NCBI GenBank assembly: GCA_018266775.1
Contig: JAFDZS010000020.1
Location: forward strand, 1-64,000
Length of the DNA: 64,000 bases
Reading direction: 5' to 3'
Source: Bacteroidota bacterium
Lineage (GTDB): Bacteria; Bacteroidota; Bacteroidia; Chitinophagales; Chitinophagaceae
Each line of letters begins with the position of its first letter. Positions within the stretch are counted from its first letter, which is position 1. The notes under the pieces are model-generated. The model searched no databases. It was not told the DNA's origin and worked only from the letters and a program-made list of their open reading frames with translations. Of this stretch, positions 50,692-57,965 are shown one piece after another. A program made the translations under genes and the position numbers.

Positions 50692-53204
50692 CCGCCTGCA
50701 ATAAAGAACATATAAAATAAAGCAATGCCCACAAACGCCAATACAATGGTTGCTGTTGTGGGTTTTATTTTGGCACGGTAGATCATACTCATTACCACAC
50801 CAACGGCCATAATCACCAACCCCAGCCAAACGAGATTGATATAAGGGAACAGGTAGGCTTTAAGCGTGATATAATTTAATATCTTGTTTGATTCCTTTAT
50901 ACCCAGTTTAATTTTCTTGCCATCGGTTACGCCTGCAAAACGTACATACATATTTTCTGCATACAAAGTATCATCCACCTGGTTAATATGCTGGCTGTCT
51001 TCTATCATGATGTAAGGGTATGCTTTATGCCGCATACTGTCTTTACCCACAACAGTAACTTCGGCCACTAATGCTGCTTCATCAGGATTAAAATGATAGC
51101 GTTCGGTGTTGAGGTTTCTGCCCACGCGGTTCAGTACTACATAACCTTTACTGTAAAACGCTGTATCACCAATGGATAATTCACTAATTTTGAATGCGGC
51201 GGTATCTTCTTTATTTTCATCGGGACTGATGCTGGAGATGTACGTATAAATATCTTTGGTGAGGTAACGTTTGGTTCCGGGGTTACTGCTTTTCAGTTCG
51301 TTCTTGCCTACATAAACATCCGGCGTCAATTCAAACCGCTCACTGGAATCATTCTTCACAAATATTAAGCGGTGAAATTCTCTTCCTTTTTCATTGCCAA
51401 GTGAATCTCCTGTGTAAGTAACCATATAATCCAGCATCCTTGTCGGCACATCCCTGATCATCGTTAAATTCTCCAGCGGGTTTTCTTTACTATCCCTGGT
51501 AAAGGGAATATTTAACCCGGTAACCCTGTTATCGCTGATGGTTTTTTTATTGCCCGATGCAATGAGCATGCCCACCAGCATAATGGCAAAACCTGCATGC
51601 GCCACCGAGCCACCTGCAACTTTAAATTTACCTTTCAATATACTCCAGATGTACCAGCCATTGGCTATGGCTGCATATACAGAACCGAACAAAGCAATAT
51701 ACATAGCCCCTAAAAATCCTGCACCCTGTTTATTATACGTTAAGGGATATACGATAACCAGTGTAGTGGTAATTACTGCTGCCAGTAAAGTGGGTAAACC
51801 AATCTTCCTTAAAAAATAACCCCTTTCTGTTTTTTGGTATTTGAAATACTGGCCGATGGCGGTGAGCATACCAATAATAAATGCCACCAGCACCATTACT
51901 TTGTTGTAAGAAAATTCAGGGTCTTCAGGCGGCGCAATTTTGGCGCCTGTTACTGCATTAAATACCGGCACCGATGTTTTTGCCGTGATAAAAACCGAAG
52001 CAATGAAAATGATTACCGCACCAATAAACATCCAGAATTCCCTGGTATCTGTTCCTTCTTCTTTATTGACTGAAGGGATTTTAGAATAATTCATGAAGAA
52101 TAATACCAGTGCCGGTACCGTAAATACAGCGAGAAATAAAATGAGCATGCTGTAAGTAACAATCTTGGTTTCATCATCCAGCGTAAAGGCGTGTACCGAT
52201 GTGTCTGATAAAATGCCCGTACGGGTTAAGAAAGTAGAGTAGAGTACAAATACAAAGGATAAGATGGCGAATAAATAACTGGCTCTTAAAGATTGATCAG
52301 TGGCTTTATAAATAACCATCGTGTGCAGGCCTGCCACCATTACCAGCCAGGGAACGAGTGATGCATTTTCCACAGGATCCCATGCCCAGTAACCACCAAA
52401 GGATAATGATTCATACGCCCATTTACCGCCCATCATAATGCCCACACCCAATACACAGGTGCTGAATAAAGCAAAAGGTATAGCCGTTTTCACCCAGTCG
52501 CCAAAGCGTTTGGTTTGTATGCCGGCATAAGCCAATGCAAAAGGAACAATGGTGCTGGCAAAGCCAAGAAATAAAACCGGAGGATGAATCACCATCCAGT
52601 AATTGCGGAGTAACACATTTAACCCCACACCATCTTTAATAAAGCTCAGGTAATTGGGCTGGCTGAATATGGGTGCGGCAATTTCATTACGGGTTAATGT
52701 GAATGGACTGCTTCCGATGCGGATATTGAAAATGTAAACGCCCAGTATCATCATAGCCAGGAATAATTGTGCAAAGCTGATGACTGACATTACCGGCGCT
52801 TCCCAACCATTCAGTAATGGCTTTTTACTGTTGGCAATAATGAATAAACCGATGATGCTGTGCCATACCGTCCACAATAAAAAACTTCCTTCCTGTCCTT
52901 CCCAAATGCAGGCCAGCAAATACCGGGATTCCAGTTCTTTTGCTGCATGTTTGTAGGCATACATGTATTCGAACAAATGGTGCGAGCAGATGTAAAAGAT
53001 GACCCCAAAAATAACCAGCACAGCAGTGGTTTGGGTGTAAAAGGCCAGGCGTGCAAAATTAATCCACGAACGTTTATCCGCTTCGTTTTTACTTACTGAA
53101 GCAATACAATACCCGATAGTGGCAACCAGCGAAGCAACAAAGGCAAGAAGTACAAAAAAATGTCCGATCGTTCCCGGCAGGAGGTGCTCGCCTTCAAATT
53201 CCAT
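50688..53204 (-). CDS. ccmF: Cytochrome c biogenesis protein, CcmF/CcsA type
   Basis: Membrane haem lyase component that attaches haem to apocytochrome c at the outer face of the inner membrane. 838 residues with about fifteen helices. The WWD-type haem motif is FGGYWAWDPVENASLVPW near residue 270. Conserved His residues occur in YWMVIHPPVLFLG and HTMVIYK. A periplasmic loop of about 200 residues comes before the last helix. It is the last gene of a minus-strand run that starts with ccmE. Annotated names differ (CcsA or CcmF); the family is clear. Confidence 0.92.
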   Translation of the reverse strand: MEFEGEHLLPGTIGHFFVLLAFVASLVATIGYCIASVSKNEADKRSWINFARLAFYTQTTAVLVIFGVIFYICSHHLFEYMYAYKHAAKELESRYLLACIWEGQEGSFLLWTVWHSIIGLFIIANSKKPLLNGWEAPVMSVISFAQLFLAMMILGVYIFNIRIGSSPFTLTRNEIAAPIFSQPNYLSFIKDGVGLNVLLRNYWMVIHPPVLFLGFASTIVPFALAYAGIQTKRFGDWVKTAIPFALFSTCVLGVGIMMGGKWAYESLSFGGYWAWDPVENASLVPWLVMVAGLHTMVIYKATDQSLRASYLFAILSFVFVLYSTFLTRTGILSDTSVHAFTLDDETKIVTYSMLILFLAVFTVPALVLFFMNYSKIPSVNKEEGTDTREFWMFIGAVIIFIASVFITAKTSVPVFNAVTGAKIAPPEDPEFSYNKVMVLVAFIIGMLTAIGQYFKYQKTERGYFLRKIGLPTLLAAVITTTLVIVYPLTYNKQGAGFLGAMYIALFGSVYAAIANGWYIWSILKGKFKVAGGSVAHAGFAIMLVGMLIASGNKKTISDNRVTGLNIPFTRDSKENPLENLTMIRDVPTRMLDYMVTYTGDSLGNEKGREFHRLIFVKNDSSERFELTPDVYVGKNELKSSNPGTKRYLTKDIYTYISSISPDENKEDTAAFKISELSIGDTAFYSKGYVVLNRVGRNLNTERYHFNPDEAALVAEVTVVGKDSMRHKAYPYIMIEDSQHINQVDDTLYAENMYVRFAGVTDGKKIKLGIKESNKILNYITLKAYLFPYINLVWLGLVIMAVGVVMSMIYRAKIKPTTATIVLAFVGIALFYMFFIAGG

Positions 53205-53245
53205 AGTTTTAAGTAATTAGTAATTTGTAATTGGTAATTTGTTTT
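53205..53245. repeat. AT-rich microrepeat, downstream flank of the four-helix-bundle gene
   Basis: TAATTAGTAATTTGTAATTG then GTAATTTG, built from one word. The other flank of the gene at 53675-53712 carries the same word in reverse complement (CCAATTCCCAATTCCAAATT), so the gene is framed by inverted microrepeats. Confidence 0.6.
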
Positions 53246-53638
53246 TCAGTTCGTGGTTTTTTTTGCTTGCTGAACAGATTTGTCAAGGTAACTGATATAG
53301 CCATTAATCAGTTTGAATACCACTCCACATTGTTCTTCCACATTTTTTAATTCTTCGTCAGTAATGTAATGTTCATCAAAAGCCGTGATAGCCTGTTCAA
53401 TTGTTTCTGTCACTGATCCCCGGGCTATGATGAAAAAATTTCTTGTATCATTAAAGGTATACCTTCCGTAACCTTCAGCGATGTTTCGGGTTACTGAACG
53501 GGAACAGTCTACTATTTGTGCAGTTAATAGAAATTTTTCGTGCGATGGGAATTTCTTCACCAAACCTGCAATGCATATTCTCAATTCCCGTCCTTTTTTA
53601 TAGCATTCGAGGTCTTTGAATCCCTTATATGGCTGCAT
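53246..53638 (-). CDS. Four-helix-bundle protein (S23-like)
   Basis: 130 residues, all helical. KGFKDLECYKKGRELRICIA, then ARGSVTETIEQAITA and LDKSVQQ are typical of the four-helix-bundle family first seen in the 23S rRNA intervening sequence and related in fold to Avd of retroelements. Function is unknown; it probably binds nucleic acid. Oddly it lies between ccmE and ccmF, which are often neighbours, and inverted AT-rich microrepeats flank it. This suggests it was inserted as a unit. Confidence 0.88.
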   Translation of the reverse strand: MQPYKGFKDLECYKKGRELRICIAGLVKKFPSHEKFLLTAQIVDCSRSVTRNIAEGYGRYTFNDTRNFFIIARGSVTETIEQAITAFDEHYITDEELKNVEEQCGVVFKLINGYISYLDKSVQQAKKTTN

Positions 53639-53674
53639 TCAATAGCTTTTGTCCTGTCTGGTAAAAATATTTTC

Positions 53675-53712
53675 AACTTTCCAATTCCCAATTCCAAATT
53701 TCCAATTCCTGA
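53675..53712. repeat. AT-rich microrepeat, upstream flank of the four-helix-bundle gene
   Basis: CCAATTCCCAATTCCAAATT then TCCAATTCC. Reverse complement of the words at 53211-53240. It ends at the stop codon of ccmE. Confidence 0.6.
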
Positions 53713-53713
53713 T

Positions 53714-54130
53714 TTACTTCGCTTCACTCACACTCTTCTCCATCTGCTTTTTATCATCTTTATATTTACTGGGGCATTTGAGGGTAATATTCTGGCATTC
53801 AAAAACATCGCCCTGCATTTTACCCTGCAGCACCACACGTTCGCTTTGTTCCAGTTCGGCAGGTTTGCTGTTGTGGTAAATTACTTTTGTTTGTGCGCCA
53901 AGGCTGTCTACAATACTAAAAGTTAAATAGTTAGGGTCTTTTACCGGGTCGTAAACAATGGGTTGGGAATGATCCAGCCTGGCGATCAGGTGTACATATT
54001 TGCCCTGTTTGCTTTTGGCAGAATTGATCGTATCATAAGTAGAAAAATCGGAGGAGGGGAAACCAAAGATGATCAGTGCAACGATAAGCACCGCAATTCC
54101 GACTAAAATAAAAATATGTGTTTTTTTCAC
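53714..54130 (-). CDS. ccmE: Cytochrome c maturation protein CcmE, CXXXY type
   Basis: Haem chaperone that holds haem covalently and hands it to CcmF in cytochrome c maturation. 138 residues. One N-terminal helix anchors it (VGIAVLIVALIIFGF), then an OB-fold periplasmic domain (IARLDHSQPIVY, RVVLQGKMQGDVFE). The haem-binding motif is not the standard His-x3-Tyr; at about residue 118 it reads CPSKY, the Cys-x3-Tyr variant known from some archaea and sulphate reducers. First gene of the ccm run with a TACCTTTG promoter box upstream. Confidence 0.9.
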   Translation of the reverse strand: MKKTHIFILVGIAVLIVALIIFGFPSSDFSTYDTINSAKSKQGKYVHLIARLDHSQPIVYDPVKDPNYLTFSIVDSLGAQTKVIYHNSKPAELEQSERVVLQGKMQGDVFECQNITLKCPSKYKDDKKQMEKSVSEAK

Positions 54131-54147
54131 GGTATAAAATTTAATAT

Positions 54148-54155
54148 CAAAGGTA
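54148..54155 (-). promoter_or_regulatory. Promoter -7 box for ccmE
   Basis: Reads TACCTTTG on the minus strand, exact TAnnTTTG, 18 bases before the ccmE start codon. It probably drives ccmE, the four-helix-bundle gene and ccmF. Confidence 0.55.
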
Positions 54156-54202
54156 AAACAAAACCGCCTGCCGGAGCGTTTATGTAAAATGATTTTTATC
54201 AG

Positions 54203-54236
54203 TTGCCCTAAAATCTGTTACAGTCCTTTATCTTTG
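54203..54236 (+). promoter_or_regulatory. Promoter of the ureohydrolase gene
   Basis: TTG at 54203-54205 and TATCTTTG at 54229-54236, 23 bases apart. The -7 box is an exact TAnnTTTG match and lies 21 bases before the ATG at 54257. Confidence 0.5.
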
Positions 54237-54256
54237 CAAACCCATAATGTTTCGTA

Positions 54257-55309
54257 ATGACAGACCTGTCGAAATTTGATCCTAATTCAGTTGGCAATCC
54301 CAACAATAATATTTTCAGTTTACCCTTCCAGGAAGAAGATGCCCGTTTGGTGATTGTACCCGTGCCCTGGGAAGTAACCGTAAGTTATATTGCCGGTACG
54401 GCCCGTGCGCCGGAACACATCAGTAATGCCAGCCTGCAGGTGGACCTGTTTGATGCAGATTACCGGGACGCCTGGAAAGAAGGCATCTTTCTGCGCCAGT
54501 GCGATAAAAAAGTGCTTATGAAAAGCGATTACCTGCGTAAGGAAGCAGAATTGTACATCAATTATATTGCACAGGGTGAAGTGGTGGCAGAAAATAAATT
54601 CATGTGCAAAACGCTGAAAGAGATCAACGAAGGCAGTACTTTTCTTAATACCTGGGTGTACGATCAAACTAAAGACCTGTTAAATGAAGGTAAACTGGTG
54701 GCCTTACTGGGCGGCGACCACAGCACACCGCTGGGTTTTTATAAAGCCATTGCAGAAAAGTTCGGCGATTTTGGAATGCTGCATGTTGATGCACATTGTG
54801 ATTTGCGCAAAGCCTACGAAGGGTTTAAATATTCCCATGCTTCCATTATGTATAATGCGCTGGAAGAAATTCCGCAGCTGATCAAACTGGTACAGGTGGG
54901 GGTACGGGATTATTGCGATGAAGAATTTGATTATATGGTGGCCAGTAATAAACGGGTGATCACCTATTTTGATAAAGATATTAAGGAACGCCAGTTTGAT
55001 GGCGAATCGTGGAAGCATATTGCAGATGAAATTATAAGCCACCTGCCGCAACATGTATTCATCAGCTTTGATATAGACGGTTTGAACCCCAAACTTTGTC
55101 CGCATACCGGAACACCGGTAATGGGCGGTTTTGAAGCAGAACAGGTAATGTATCTTTTTAAAAGAATATTGCAGAGCGGCCGCCAGTTGGTGGGTTTCGA
55201 TTTGGTGGAAGTAGGTGTAAGCCAGAACGAATATGATGAAAACGTAGGCTCCAGGTGCCTGTTTAAAATGTGCAATATGATGATCGCCGCTAACAGTCAG
55301 CATGCATGA
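54257..55309 (+). CDS. Agmatinase/formimidoylglutamase-family ureohydrolase
   Basis: 350 residues, binuclear manganese hydrolase. Metal sites: GGDHSTPLG, HVDAHCDLRKAYEG and SFDIDGLNP. The PCPHTGTPVMGG-like segment (LCPHTGTPVMGGFE) and the long N-terminus (IVPVPWEVTVSYIAGT, SNASLQVDLFD) differ from the arginase at 20398-21345, and fit agmatinase-type enzymes; the true substrate (agmatine, formiminoglutamate or another guanidino compound) is open. It overlaps the next gene by four bases (ATGA). Confidence 0.85.
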   Translation: MTDLSKFDPNSVGNPNNNIFSLPFQEEDARLVIVPVPWEVTVSYIAGTARAPEHISNASLQVDLFDADYRDAWKEGIFLRQCDKKVLMKSDYLRKEAELYINYIAQGEVVAENKFMCKTLKEINEGSTFLNTWVYDQTKDLLNEGKLVALLGGDHSTPLGFYKAIAEKFGDFGMLHVDAHCDLRKAYEGFKYSHASIMYNALEEIPQLIKLVQVGVRDYCDEEFDYMVASNKRVITYFDKDIKERQFDGESWKHIADEIISHLPQHVFISFDIDGLNPKLCPHTGTPVMGGFEAEQVMYLFKRILQSGRQLVGFDLVEVGVSQNEYDENVGSRCLFKMCNMMIAANSQHA

Positions 55310-55860
55310 CACCATTCACTTTTATTTTAAAAGACAATACAAGGAAAGCTTTCAATAACTTTTTCTGGTTTTTGTTTTGCCTGCACATCATTGCTGCTTC
55401 AGTAATGGTGATAAAAAATACCGGAACAGCAACACGTAATTATGCAACAGGTGCAGCAGGTGTATGGGCTTTACTTTCCGTTTTATTTTATTTGCTGCGG
55501 AACCATATTAAGTTATACACTTACCAGTTACTGGTATTGGCAACTATGATCTTATTCTGGCTATTGCAAGCTGCCTGGCTGCCAGCATTGGTAATATTAA
55601 CAGTGGTCGTATTTTCTTTATGGCTGCTGCAAAAAAAAAGCAGTGTTACATTCTCGGCTGATGGGGTGATATTGATGAAAACCATTGTAGAAAAAAAGTA
55701 TGCCTGGGGCGATTTAGCCAACGTGGTACTGAAAGATGGTTTACTGACTATTGATACCCAAACCAATCACCTGCTGCAATTAGAACTGGATGCAGCAACC
55801 AGTACTGCAGACGAACAATCGTTCAACCAGTTTTGCAGCAACTGTTTACGGGCTTCTTAA
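55306..55860 (+). CDS. Membrane protein with PH-like tail
   Basis: 184 residues. Four hydrophobic segments in the first 110 residues, in pairs (FFWFLFCLHIIAASVMVIK, ALLSVLFYLL; then LLVLATMILFWLLQAAWLP and LTVVVFSLWLL). A small C-terminal domain (ADGVILMKTIVEKKYAWGDL, VVLKDGLLTIDTQT) reads as a PH-like fold. No family is recognised. It overlaps the ureohydrolase by four bases and is similar in layout to the gene at 55934-56539. Confidence 0.65.
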   Translation: MTPFTFILKDNTRKAFNNFFWFLFCLHIIAASVMVIKNTGTATRNYATGAAGVWALLSVLFYLLRNHIKLYTYQLLVLATMILFWLLQAAWLPALVILTVVVFSLWLLQKKSSVTFSADGVILMKTIVEKKYAWGDLANVVLKDGLLTIDTQTNHLLQLELDAATSTADEQSFNQFCSNCLRAS

Positions 55861-55933
55861 GCGGCGTACAGAAATTTATTCCAGGCTTATGGAATAATTG
55901 CACAGCGGCATCACAGTAAAAAAACTTACTGTT

Positions 55934-56539
55934 ATGTCCACCCAATATTCCCTCCACGTTGTACATCCTGCATTTGAATTATTAAAAAGAAGTGCCCGCA
56001 TTTTGCACTTTATTGCTGCAGGCATCATACTCGTAAATGCGGTGCATGAACTGGCAGCACATAATGGCAGCAAAATTTTATGCTATACGCAAATGGTCAT
56101 CGCTGCCGACATCTTAATTCTGGTATTTACCTGCGGGCCGTTATTGACGGAAGCGCCACGGCTGAATTTTCTTTTTCGTTTTTGTGAGATGGTGGTACTG
56201 CTTGGTATTGCTTTCTCCTTACTGCTTGACGGGCATTATTGGTTCAGCCTGTTTCATTTTATTATTGCCGGAAGTTATTTCTTTATCATGTACCGGGAAT
56301 GGAGGATCATGCGCTCAGAAACCGTGGATATCAGCCCAACTGGCATTACCATTCCTAATTTTTTAAAAGATATGGTCATTGGTTGGAACGAAGTGAAATC
56401 CATTATGCCCAAATACCACAGTATTATCATAGAAACACTCCGGAACCAGAAAATAGAATTTGACTTAAAGGAGCATTTAAAAATTGATGAGTTGGGCCAA
56501 ATTGACGAATTTTGCAAAAGACACTTAAGTAATGGATAA
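55934..56539 (+). CDS. Membrane protein, probable paralogue of the preceding gene
   Basis: 201 residues. Four hydrophobic segments in the first 125 residues, then a C-terminal domain with DISPTGITIPNFLKDMVIGW, EVKSIMPKYHSIIIETLRN and LKEHLKIDELGQIDEFCKRH, which follows the same order as the end of the product of 55306-55860. No family is recognised. Start: ATG at 55934; an in-frame TTG 36 bases earlier is less likely. Probably part of the same transcript as the ureohydrolase. Confidence 0.65.
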   Translation: MSTQYSLHVVHPAFELLKRSARILHFIAAGIILVNAVHELAAHNGSKILCYTQMVIAADILILVFTCGPLLTEAPRLNFLFRFCEMVVLLGIAFSLLLDGHYWFSLFHFIIAGSYFFIMYREWRIMRSETVDISPTGITIPNFLKDMVIGWNEVKSIMPKYHSIIIETLRNQKIEFDLKEHLKIDELGQIDEFCKRHLSNG

Positions 56540-56612
56540 TTGGACAATGAACAATGGATAATTGTGAATTGCCATAATTGTCCATTATTCATTATTAATT
56601 TATTCATTATTC
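56540..56612. repeat. AT-rich inverted microrepeat before the radical SAM gene
   Basis: GGATAATTGGACAATGAACA is followed by CATAATTGTCCATTATTCAT, an inverted set of words able to form an imperfect stem. Confidence 0.55.
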
Positions 56613-57902
56613 ATGGCTTCACCTTACATTTTATATTCCGACGGAAATGGTAATATTTTTGAAGACACATCTCTATATGTAACCGGCCGCAGCGGCTGGG
56701 ATGCAGTACCTGTTCCCGAAGAAGACTGGATGGAATTACCCACAGGCGGTAATTTATATGAATTGCCTGGCCGCAGGGGCATTGGCATTGATGTGGAAAC
56801 AGGGCAGATGCGCCTCTGCGAAAAAGGTTGGGCCGTTGCAGCATTCATTCCACCTGCACATACAGGTTTATATATTGCCGCTTATGAAACCGCACCCGAT
56901 GCACCCACTTTACCATTATTCTGTTATACTGCGGCCGGTTGGTTAGATGATAAATTCTATGTGCCTGCGGTAAGAATTGAAAAAGATATTCGCCAGGAAT
57001 GTGAAGGGTATGATGATGACTTAATTGAAACCGGTGCGGCAAACCTATTGCAATCTTTTCCGCACAACAGGCTGGTACAACATTTAATGGAAAATTGCTG
57101 TATGACGTACACTTGCCCTGCAGCACGAAATTTTGCATTAGGCCGTTGGGAATGCCCGGTGCCTTCATCGCCGGCATGTAATGCCAATTGTATTGGCTGC
57201 ATCAGCTTTCAGCCGCAGGAAGAATCTATTGTAAGCACACAAGACAGGCTGACATTTAAACCCACTGTGGAAGAAATTGTGGAGTTTACCGTGCCACATT
57301 TAGAAACCGCACCATTCCCACTGGTAAGTTTTGGCCAGGGTTGTGAAGGCGAACCATTGCTGATGTGGGAGACCATTCGTGATGCCATTATTGAAATACG
57401 GAAGCATACGCAAAAAGGCAGCATCAACATTAATACCAATGGCAGCAAGCCCGATGCAGTGAAAGCGCTATGCGAAGCAGGATTAAACAGCATCAGGGTA
57501 AGCACCAATTCTGCCCGTGAAAAAATTTACACACCTTACTATCGCCCCAATAATTATACATTCAATGATTTGATTGAAAGTTTACAAATCGTGAACAGTT
57601 ATGGCGGCTGGACCAGCATCAACTATTTTGTATTTCCCGGCATGACAGACAGTGTGGAGGAATATGAAGCACTGCGTAAATTGATCAAAACTACCAACCT
57701 TAAAATGATACAATGGCGGAATTTCAATATTGACCCGGATTGGTATTTAGGTAAGATTGGTGTGGCTGAAACAGGGGAGTGCATGGGTATTAAGCAAATG
57801 ATGGAACTGATACGGGAAGAATTTCCCAACCTGAAGTTTGGTTATTTTAATCCACCTATGGAAAGGATCAAAGGAAATTATGAAATGGATTTTGCGCATT
57901 GA
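56613..57902 (+). CDS. Uncharacterised radical SAM protein with long N-terminal domain
   Basis: 429 residues. The [4Fe-4S] motif C-x3-C-x2-C is at Cys189, Cys193 and Cys196 (ACNANCIGCISF). The SAM-binding motif is FGQGCEGEPLL near 248, and INTNGSKPDAVKALCEAGL and VSTNSAREKIYTPYYRP follow. Before it lies an N-terminal part of 180 residues with no known domain, and with further Cys (CCMTYTCPAARNF). No peptide substrate or partner gene is near. The reaction is unknown; the long extension could be a substrate or second-cluster domain. Confidence 0.85.
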   Translation: MASPYILYSDGNGNIFEDTSLYVTGRSGWDAVPVPEEDWMELPTGGNLYELPGRRGIGIDVETGQMRLCEKGWAVAAFIPPAHTGLYIAAYETAPDAPTLPLFCYTAAGWLDDKFYVPAVRIEKDIRQECEGYDDDLIETGAANLLQSFPHNRLVQHLMENCCMTYTCPAARNFALGRWECPVPSSPACNANCIGCISFQPQEESIVSTQDRLTFKPTVEEIVEFTVPHLETAPFPLVSFGQGCEGEPLLMWETIRDAIIEIRKHTQKGSININTNGSKPDAVKALCEAGLNSIRVSTNSAREKIYTPYYRPNNYTFNDLIESLQIVNSYGGWTSINYFVFPGMTDSVEEYEALRKLIKTTNLKMIQWRNFNIDPDWYLGKIGVAETGECMGIKQMMELIREEFPNLKFGYFNPPMERIKGNYEMDFAH

Positions 57903-57930
57903 TATTTTTCTTCAACAATGTATTGGTAAA

Positions 57931-57961
57931 AAAAAGCTTCAATATCACATTGAAGCTTTTT
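57931..57961. terminator. Bidirectional terminator between the radical SAM and S9 peptidase genes
   Basis: Perfect 13-base stem AAAAAGCTTCAAT / ATTGAAGCTTTTT with a five-base loop. Both flanks are A- or T-rich and the two genes are convergent. Confidence 0.85.
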
Positions 57962-57965
57962 CATT

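Noticed and set aside
54704..55315. 203-codon minus-strand frame
   Set aside because: Antisense to the ureohydrolase gene with its metal-binding motifs.
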